A stretch of DNA of 11,755 nucleotides from Actinomycetota bacterium (GTDB taxonomy: Bacteria; Actinomycetota; Actinomycetes; S36-B12). The notes below the pieces were generated by a model. It saw nothing but the letters and a program-made list of their open reading frames with translations, did not search any database and was not told the DNA's origin. Below, one piece after another: positions 7,578 through 11,755 of this stretch. The stretch spans positions 1 to 11,755 of the forward strand of contig WLND01000018.1 of NCBI GenBank assembly GCA_009726075.1, written 5' to 3'. The stretch's first letter is position 1. Each line of letters begins with the position of its first letter. Made by a program: the position numbers and the translations under genes.

Positions 7578-8365
7578 CGCTCAGGTTCGCTCGGGCCCGT
7601 GATGGTCTCCTGAAGACTCGCGAGCAGCGTGGCGGAAGCGCCGAGCATCGCCGGGCCGTACCAGGTGAGCAGGCGTCCGCTGACGAGGGCGCACGGGACC
7701 GGGGCGAAGCACCCCGGGCCGTCGTCGGGGGTGAATGCATACGGCTCGTCGGGCAGCACGACGAGTTCGTGGGCGGGCAGTTCCTCGAGCGGGATGCGGG
7801 GATATCGTTCGGCCGCCTCTGCGAGCGCATTGTCGATGCCGAGCCGACGCAGGACGTCGCCGGCATAGGTATCGCTGCCGACATGCATCCATGGTCGTCG
7901 CCAGATCGGGATGATCGCACGCCGCCGCTCGTCGTCGGGCACGGCCGGGAGGTCGCCCCACTCGCGCCGAGCGGCATCGAGCCATTCGGTGGTCGTCGCA
8001 CCGATCGCTTCGAGGAGCCGAGCCATCGAGGCGAATGCCTGGTCCACCGTGCGAATATCGGTGACCCAGACTGCCAGCCCTGCGTCGCGCAGGGAGTCGA
8101 GGTCCTCGCGACGGTTCTCCTCGGCATTGGCAACGACGAGATCCGGAGCCATCGCGGCGATGGCGGAGACGTCCGGATTCTTCGTGCCGCCGATGCGGGC
8201 GACGTCCAGGTCGGCCGGATGACTGCACCAGTCCGTTGCGGCGATCAGCACGCCACTCGTGCTCAGGGCCATTGCCTCCGTGAGCGACGGCACCAGGCTC
8301 ACGATCCGGGCCGGGATCGCTGTCAGCGTGACGGTGTTGCCCAGGTCGTCGAGGTGCGCGGTCAT
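7571..8365 (-). CDS. Helical-backbone metal receptor, BtuF/FepB-like fold, without signal peptide
   Basis: A 264-residue protein of the class III substrate-binding family (PF01497; binds cobalamin, haem or siderophores in transporters). IVSLVPSLTEAM (21-32) is the N-terminal signature of BtuF-like proteins, followed by GTKNPDVSAIAAMAPDLVVA (60-79) and the bridging-helix region 105-140. Residues conserved in the intracellular subgroup are visible: ATDWCSHP (43-50, with C47 and H49 as possible ligands), EENR (82-85), LPDEPYAF (204-211) and LTWYGPAM (233-240). The start is ATG 8365 (GTG 8371 is possible), because the reading frame further upstream is low-quality and not conserved-looking. Neither start gives a signal peptide or lipobox, and no ABC permease or ATPase is adjacent, so export is doubtful. 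It converges with the crotonase gene and diverges from the hydrolase. The fold assignment is firm; ligand and role are unknown. Confidence 0.82.
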   Translation of the reverse strand: MTAHLDDLGNTVTLTAIPARIVSLVPSLTEAMALSTSGVLIAATDWCSHPADLDVARIGGTKNPDVSAIAAMAPDLVVANAEENRREDLDSLRDAGLAVWVTDIRTVDQAFASMARLLEAIGATTTEWLDAARREWGDLPAVPDDERRRAIIPIWRRPWMHVGSDTYAGDVLRRLGIDNALAEAAERYPRIPLEELPAHELVVLPDEPYAFTPDDGPGCFAPVPCALVSGRLLTWYGPAMLGASATLLASLQETITGPSEPERP

Positions 8366-8437
8366 GGCCACAGGATGCCACGGCGCGGAGTGGGGCTGTG
8401 CCCGGTGAAAGGCCTGCGGGCTTGGTGGAGCACGGGG

Positions 8438-8443
8438 TACCCT
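8438..8443 (+). promoter_or_regulatory. Candidate -10 element of the alpha/beta hydrolase gene
   Basis: TACCCT in the 124-base divergent gap would give transcription from about 8450 and a 40-base leader ending in the ribosome site GGAG (8479-8482), 7 bases before the ATG at 8490. No -35 hexamer at proper distance is evident, so the call rests on the TAnnnT match and position only. Confidence 0.3.
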
Positions 8444-8489
8444 CCGCAGACCCCGAAGTATTCGAACCCCTTGTGATCGGAGATCCACC

Positions 8490-9461
8490 ATGTCGCTGCA
8501 GGACCGCATTGACCCCGAGGTCCGCGCCCCGCTCGATGGCCTGCTCGGAGCCTTCCCCGGCGGGTTCAATGCCATCCCCGACATTGTCGCGCGTCGCGAG
8601 CTCGTCGCGGCGGTCCTCGCCGCGGGTGCTGAGGGCGTGCCGCCGAACGACCGCGTTACGTCGGAGGATCGCCTGGCCCCGGGACGTGACGGCCAGCCCG
8701 ATGTTGCCGTGCGTGTCTACCGGCCGGCCGGATCATCGGGCACCCTGCCCGGCATCTTCTACATCCATGGCGGTGGAATGGTGCTCGGTAGCGTCGAGAT
8801 GGAGGACGCCTCCGCGGCGATGCTCACCGAGATGGTTGGCTGCGTCGTCGTCTCGGTCGAGTACCGGCTGGCGCCGGAGCATCCCTTCCCTGCCGCCCCC
8901 GAGGACTGCTACACCGCACTGTGCTGGATGTTCGACAACGCCGCCGAGCTCGGCGTCGACTCGAGCAGGATCGCGGTCTATGGCCCCAGTGCCGGCGGCG
9001 GCCTGGTCTGTGCAGTGTCACTGATGGCGCGCGACCGCGGCGGCCCGGCGATCCGCATGCAGATGCCGATCTACCCGATGATCGACGATCGCAACGCGAC
9101 GGCCTCGAGCCACGAGGTCACCGATGTCGGCATCTGGGACAGGGCCGGCAACATCGAGGCCTGGGGCATGTACCTCGGCGACGCATACGGGTCCGATGAT
9201 GTGTCGCACTACGCGGCACCTGCCCGCGCCACCGATCTGTCCGGACTCCCGCCGACGTTCATCGACGTCGGCGAGATCGATATGTTCCGCGACGAGGACA
9301 TCGATTTCGCAGCACGACTGATCCGGTCGGGTGTGCCGACCGAACTCCACGTGCACCCGGGCGCGTATCACGCGGCGGAGGTGTTCGCCCCGACGGCGGC
9401 CCTCTCGCAGCGAATCTGGGCCATGCGCGTCGATGCGCTGCAACGGTCGCTCTTCAGCTGA
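8490..9461 (+). CDS. Alpha/beta hydrolase, HSL (hormone-sensitive lipase) type carboxylesterase
   Basis: This 323-residue esterase/lipase-like enzyme probably hydrolyses short or medium acyl esters in the cytoplasm, since no signal peptide is seen. The HSL signature YIHGGGMVLG (91-100) supplies the oxyanion hole. The nucleophile elbow is GPSAGG with S167, where the family more often has GDSAGG. VSVEYRLAPEHPFPAAPED (121-139) is the canonical segment after the oxyanion strand. The acid is probably D264 in VGEIDMFRDED, and the histidine is H294 in HPGAYHAAE. The first 40 residues form the usual N-terminal cap helix region (LLGAFPGGFNAIPDI). The ATG follows GGAG by 7 bases. A strong terminator begins 18 bases after the stop, so the gene is transcribed alone from the divergent gap. 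Relatives include LipH/LipN-like actinobacterial esterases; the natural substrate cannot be deduced. Confidence 0.93.
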   Translation: MSLQDRIDPEVRAPLDGLLGAFPGGFNAIPDIVARRELVAAVLAAGAEGVPPNDRVTSEDRLAPGRDGQPDVAVRVYRPAGSSGTLPGIFYIHGGGMVLGSVEMEDASAAMLTEMVGCVVVSVEYRLAPEHPFPAAPEDCYTALCWMFDNAAELGVDSSRIAVYGPSAGGGLVCAVSLMARDRGGPAIRMQMPIYPMIDDRNATASSHEVTDVGIWDRAGNIEAWGMYLGDAYGSDDVSHYAAPARATDLSGLPPTFIDVGEIDMFRDEDIDFAARLIRSGVPTELHVHPGAYHAAEVFAPTAALSQRIWAMRVDALQRSLFS

Positions 9462-9479
9462 GCTCAAGGACACCGCGTA

Positions 9480-9529
9480 CCACTGGGCGCGGCCGGGATG
9501 CGTATCCGGCCGCGCCCAGTGGCGTCTTT
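9480..9529 (+). terminator. Strong intrinsic terminator after the hydrolase gene
   Basis: CCACTGGGCGCGGCCGG (9480-9496) pairs perfectly with 9506-9522, a 17-bp GC-rich stem with a 9-base loop, starting 18 bases after the hydrolase stop codon. The sequence after the stem is CGTCTTTG, a short T-rich tract. It isolates the hydrolase from the dehydrogenase pair downstream. Confidence 0.85.
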
Positions 9530-9549
9530 GGGCAAAGTAGGTCGAATCC

Positions 9550-9579
9550 CTGACACGGGGGAGACACTCGGTTTATGGT
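9550..9579 (+). promoter_or_regulatory. SigA-like promoter of the dehydrogenase pair
   Basis: CTGACA (9550-9555) and TATGGT (9574-9579) are separated by 18 bases, the best -35/-10 pair in the window. Transcription would start near 9586, leaving a leader of about 77 bases that ends in a strong ribosome site. An alternative -10, TAGAGT at 9604-9609, has no partner. Confidence 0.6.
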
Positions 9580-9650
9580 GAGGCACTGTTTCTTGAGTCC
9601 GTCTAGAGTTTGGCGCGCGCAAGAGTCGATATCCCTCCCAATACGAGCAT

Positions 9651-9656
9651 GAGGAG
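9651..9656 (+). promoter_or_regulatory. Strong ribosome binding site of the first dehydrogenase
   Basis: GAGGAG lies 6 bases before the ATG at 9663 and fixes that start. It is the best Shine-Dalgarno match in the window and contrasts with the glycogen genes, which have none. Confidence 0.8.
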
Positions 9657-9662
9657 TTTTCC

Positions 9663-10445
9663 ATGGGTCTTCTGGACGGCAAGGTTGCGGTCATCACCGC
9701 GAGCACACGCAGCATCGGCCGGGGTATCGCCCAGGCATTTCACGACGAGGGCGGCACTGTTGTCCTGAGCGGTCGCAGCGCCGAGAAGGGCCAGCAGGCC
9801 ATCGATGAGATGGGCGGCGGCGATCGCCTCCACTTCATCGCCTGCAATGCCTCCGATCAGCAGCAGGTCGAGGCGCTCGTCGACGGCACCGTCGCCAAGT
9901 GCGGCAAGATCGACATCATCGTCCCGAACGCGGGCGGCGTCGCCAACACGGCTCCTGTCGCGATGATGAGCGACGAGGAGTGGCAGTACGAGCTCAACTT
10001 CAATCTCAACCAGACCTTCTGGATGACCCGTCGTGCGCTGAAGTACATGCTGCCGCAGCAGTCCGGCCGCATCATCGGCATGTCGTCCATGTACGGCAAG
10101 ATCTCAACGATGGCAGTGCCTGGCTATATCGCCAACAAGCACGCCATCATCGGCCTCATGAAGGCAGTGGCCAAGGAGGTCGGCACGCAGGGCATTACGG
10201 CGAACGCGCTCTGCCCGGGCTTTGTCGCGACCGACATGTTCTACGAGACCGGCCCGGCAACCGTCGAGGCGATGGGCCTGCCGAACCTTGATGCGCTTGC
10301 CCAGGTCATGTACAGCGTGACCGCAATCCAGCGCCCGAACACCGAGGCCGAGGTTGCGGCCGCGGCCGTGCTCCTCGCATCCGATCTCGGTGCAGGCATC
10401 ACCGGCACCACGATCAACGTCGATGGCGGCGCCTCGCCCTACTAG
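9663..10445 (+). CDS. Short-chain dehydrogenase/reductase (SDR), probably NADP(H)-type
   Basis: A classical SDR of 260 residues, a cytoplasmic oxidoreductase of alcohols or ketones with unknown substrate. The Rossmann glycine motif appears as ITASTRSIGRGIA (11-23), where the usual TGxxxGIG has A13 and S17 in place of two glycines. Strand 2 ends LSGRS, with R38 where a basic residue favours NADP(H). The NAG motif is PNAGG (88-92). Catalytic residues are N114, S142, Y155 and K159 (YIANK). The C-terminus INVDGGASPY is typical of the FabG-like subgroup. The start is fixed by GAGGAG. A second SDR follows after 57 bases without an obvious terminator, so the two probably form one operon. It may be a 3-oxoacyl reductase-like or secondary-alcohol dehydrogenase; the sequence does not decide. 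Confidence 0.9.
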   Translation: MGLLDGKVAVITASTRSIGRGIAQAFHDEGGTVVLSGRSAEKGQQAIDEMGGGDRLHFIACNASDQQQVEALVDGTVAKCGKIDIIVPNAGGVANTAPVAMMSDEEWQYELNFNLNQTFWMTRRALKYMLPQQSGRIIGMSSMYGKISTMAVPGYIANKHAIIGLMKAVAKEVGTQGITANALCPGFVATDMFYETGPATVEAMGLPNLDALAQVMYSVTAIQRPNTEAEVAAAAVLLASDLGAGITGTTINVDGGASPY

Positions 10446-10488
10446 GCAATCGCCGCGACACCGGTACAACTCAATATCCGACAGTTTC

Positions 10489-10495
10489 GAAAGGA
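10489..10495 (+). promoter_or_regulatory. Ribosome binding site that sets the GTG start of the second dehydrogenase
   Basis: GAAAGGA lies 7 bases before GTG 10503. No ATG in the same frame near the N-terminus competes. The site is partly inside the short palindrome TTTCGAAA (10485-10492). Confidence 0.65.
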
Positions 10496-10502
10496 TTCAC
10501 GC

Positions 10503-11282
10503 GTGTCTCGTCTGGGAAACCTGGACCAGTGGTTCACCGACAAGACCGCGATCGTCACCGGCGGCTCTGGGGGCATGGGGAGAGCAATCTCCCTTGCCTT
10601 CAGTGCCGCCGGTGCTCGTGTCGTGGTCGCCGACTTCAACGCTGACGGGGGCGAGGAAACCGTCGCGCTCGTCGCGGCGCAGGGCGGCGAGGCCGTGTTC
10701 GTCCGAACCGACGTGTCGAAGGGCGATGACGTCGCTGCGATGGTGGATACAGCAGTCGCCACGTACGGGGGCCTCAACTTCGCGGTCAACGCTGCGGCGA
10801 TCGAATTCGAGACCGTCTGCCTGGCCGACCTGCCGGATGATGACTTCGACCGGATGATCGCGGTCAACCTCCGGTCGATCTTCCTGTGCATGAAGCATGA
10901 GATCAAGGCCATGCTGCCGGGCGGCGGAGCGATCGTGAACATCGCATCGACCAACTCCTACCGGCCTCAGCCCCATCAGTCTGCCTACACCGCGAGCAAG
11001 TTCGGCGTGCTGGGCATCACGAAGTCCGCGGCTATCGACTATGCGCCCCAAGGCATTCGCATCAACGCGATCTGCCCAGGGGCGATTGAAACCCCGATGC
11101 TGCTCGGGGCGATCGAAGCCAGGGGCCGCGACAAGCAGGAGGTCGCGAACCGCCTGAGCCTGATCGGTCGCTTCGGCCAGCCCGACGAGATCGCATCCGC
11201 CGCCCTCTGGCTGTGCTCTGAGGGTGCGTCGTTCACGATCGGCCACGCCCTTGCCGTTGATGGCGGGTACCTCTCGCGCTAG
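10503..11282 (+). CDS. Short-chain dehydrogenase/reductase (SDR), probably NAD(H)-type
   Basis: A classical SDR of 259 residues with an intact glycine motif, VTGGSGGMGRAIS (18-30). D44 at the end of strand 2 (VVADFN) indicates NAD(H) preference, unlike its upstream neighbour. The NAG motif is altered to VNAAA (95-99). Catalytic residues are N122, S149, Y162 and K166 (YTASK), followed by INAICPGAIETPM (187-199) and a C-terminal ALAVDGGYLSR, as in FabG, glucose-1-dehydrogenase and 2,5-diketogluconate-type enzymes. The GTG start follows GAAAGGA by 7 bases. It is 57 bases downstream of the first SDR on the same strand, probably cotranscribed. Two SDRs with different cofactors side by side could carry out opposite redox steps on related substrates, but this is inference and the substrate is unknown. 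Confidence 0.92.
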   Translation: MSRLGNLDQWFTDKTAIVTGGSGGMGRAISLAFSAAGARVVVADFNADGGEETVALVAAQGGEAVFVRTDVSKGDDVAAMVDTAVATYGGLNFAVNAAAIEFETVCLADLPDDDFDRMIAVNLRSIFLCMKHEIKAMLPGGGAIVNIASTNSYRPQPHQSAYTASKFGVLGITKSAAIDYAPQGIRINAICPGAIETPMLLGAIEARGRDKQEVANRLSLIGRFGQPDEIASAALWLCSEGASFTIGHALAVDGGYLSR

Positions 11283-11322
11283 CGCCTCGGGTGTGAAGTC
11301 TCGTGACGGTGGGGATCAGGGC

Positions 11323-11328
11323 TACGAT
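11323..11328 (+). promoter_or_regulatory. Candidate -10 element of the secreted-protein gene
   Basis: TACGAT in the 128-base gap would start transcription near 11335, with a leader of about 76 bases ending at GGAGG. A possible -35 GTGACG (11303-11308) is only 14 bases away, too short for a normal promoter, so support is weak. No hairpin terminator for the SDR pair is apparent in the gap. Confidence 0.3.
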
Positions 11329-11410
11329 TCGGAGCATCGCCGTTGGTCCACCAATCGCCTATCGCGGATCCGTCCTCATTTCAGCTGCCCTGCTCTGCTC
11401 GGAGGTCGTC

Positions 11411-11755
11411 GTGCGTCCCCTAGTCAGGCCCATCCCGTCACTGCTCGGAGCAGCCCTGCTCGCCACGGCGCTGGTCTCGCCAGCGCTGGTCTCTCCAGCG
11501 CTTGGTGCGCCTCCCGCTCGGGCGGCCGAGGTTTCGGGCCGCGAGGTGACGACGTACCTCACGATCGAGGGTCGTCGGGTCGCGAGCCTGGACACCGCGG
11601 CGAGCACCGCTGGAGACGCGACCTTCACGGACGGGTCGGTCGCCGTCACCGACGGCGGCCCCGCTGTCGGCGCCTTCGCCACCAAGGCGATCGTCGTCAT
11701 CCCGGACAGGGGTGGACGAGAGCGCCGGGACACGACCGTCGAGGTCTCCCTTCCG
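11411..11755 (+). CDS. Secreted protein with signal peptide, possibly allene-oxide-cyclase-like (3' end cut off by window)
   Basis: My reading from GTG 11411 gives 115 residues open to the right edge. GGAGG lies 5 bases upstream and fixes the start. The N-terminus is a Sec signal peptide: RPLVR as the positive n-region, a hydrophobic stretch from about residue 10 to 32, then an AxA-type site, ARA38|AEVSG. The mature part, EVTTYLTIEG...GDATFTDGSVAVTDGGPAVGAFATKAIVV, looks like beta strands and recalls the bacterial allene-oxide-cyclase/dirigent-like barrel pattern (GD..FTD...DG..VG). That likeness is from memory and is weak. The signal peptide contains an in-frame duplicated ALVSP unit. The gene follows the SDR pair on the same strand but has its own 128-base upstream gap. 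Function is not known. Confidence 0.75.
   Translation, partial: MRPLVRPIPSLLGAALLATALVSPALVSPALGAPPARAAEVSGREVTTYLTIEGRRVASLDTAASTAGDATFTDGSVAVTDGGPAVGAFATKAIVVIPDRGGRERRDTTVEVSLP
11468..11497 (+). repeat. Two tandem 15-base units inside the signal peptide coding sequence
   Basis: GCGCTGGTCTCGCCA is followed directly by a copy with one change (silent, TCG to TCT), each encoding ALVSP. Because the unit is a multiple of three, slippage changes the hydrophobic core by five residues without a frameshift. Confidence 0.8.

Noticed and set aside
8366..8584. N-terminal extension of the metal receptor to an ATG at 8584
   Set aside because: The added 73 residues are Arg/Pro/Ser-rich without homology signals, overlap the hydrolase start, and do not provide a signal peptide. 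The family signature begins shortly after ATG 8365.
9604..9609. TAGAGT as the -10 of the first SDR
   Set aside because: No -35 lies at 16-19 bases upstream, whereas CTGACA-18-TATGGT just upstream is a much better pair.
10485..10492. Palindrome TTTCGAAA before the second SDR, considered as an operator
   Set aside because: It is only 8 bases, overlaps the ribosome site and occurs singly, so chance is a sufficient explanation.
10442..11246. Minus-strand open frames of 170 and 249 codons opposite the second SDR
   Set aside because: The plus strand encodes a complete SDR with all catalytic residues; the opposite frames are compositional shadows.
11359..11733. Minus-strand 124-codon open frame opposite the secreted protein
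   Set aside because: The plus-strand frame has GGAGG, a GTG start and a textbook signal peptide; the minus frame is a low-complexity Ser/Ala/Thr/Arg-rich sequence.

Overview
The window is GC-rich and densely coded, with strong G/C bias at third codon positions, short intergenic gaps, GTG starts and TAnnnT -10 boxes placed directly before start codons. Together with GlgE (maltosyl-1-phosphate transferase) and the DUF3417-type glucan phosphorylase arranged head to head, this points to an actinobacterium. I cannot name the genus. Nine protein-coding genes are supported, of which the first and last run off the window edges. No rRNA, tRNA, CRISPR array, insertion sequence or phage gene is visible, and no stretch over 300 bases lacks a gene.

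Region 1 (1-6682) is a glycogen / alpha-glucan module. glgE (minus, 3' end cut off by the left edge) diverges from glgP (plus). glgP then converges, with a 7-base gap, on glgX (minus). GlgE lengthens alpha-1,4-glucan from alpha-maltose-1-phosphate. GlgP removes glucose-1-phosphate from chain ends. GlgX removes the short branches that phosphorylase leaves. The divergent glgE/glgP order matches the one I recall from Mycobacterium tuberculosis (Rv1327c/Rv1328). Branching enzyme glgB would be the expected next gene beyond the left edge, but it is not in the window. All three genes have a -10-like hexamer 7-9 bases before the start codon and no Shine-Dalgarno sequence, so they look leaderless.

Region 2 (6759-9461) holds a crotonase-family enoyl-CoA hydratase (plus), a convergent small helical-backbone metal receptor without a signal peptide (minus), and a divergent HSL-type alpha/beta hydrolase (plus). 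An imperfect 29-base tandem duplication sits where the crotonase and receptor genes meet, and both copies carry stop codons for both genes. The hydrolase ends in a strong 17-bp stem terminator.

Region 3 (9542-11282) holds two short-chain dehydrogenases in tandem behind a good SigA-like promoter. Their cofactor-binding residues suggest that the first prefers NADP(H) and the second NAD(H). They are probably cotranscribed. Region 4 (11283-11755) is the 5' part of a secreted protein with a clear signal peptide and a possible allene-oxide-cyclase-like barrel, cut by the right edge.

Most of the content is ordinary core and accessory metabolism, and I see no clear new multi-gene system. The points most worth a second look are the leaderless glycogen genes, the export-signal-less metal receptor, the duplicated convergent stop junction, the terminator hairpin embedded in the glgX coding end, and the secreted barrel-like protein.
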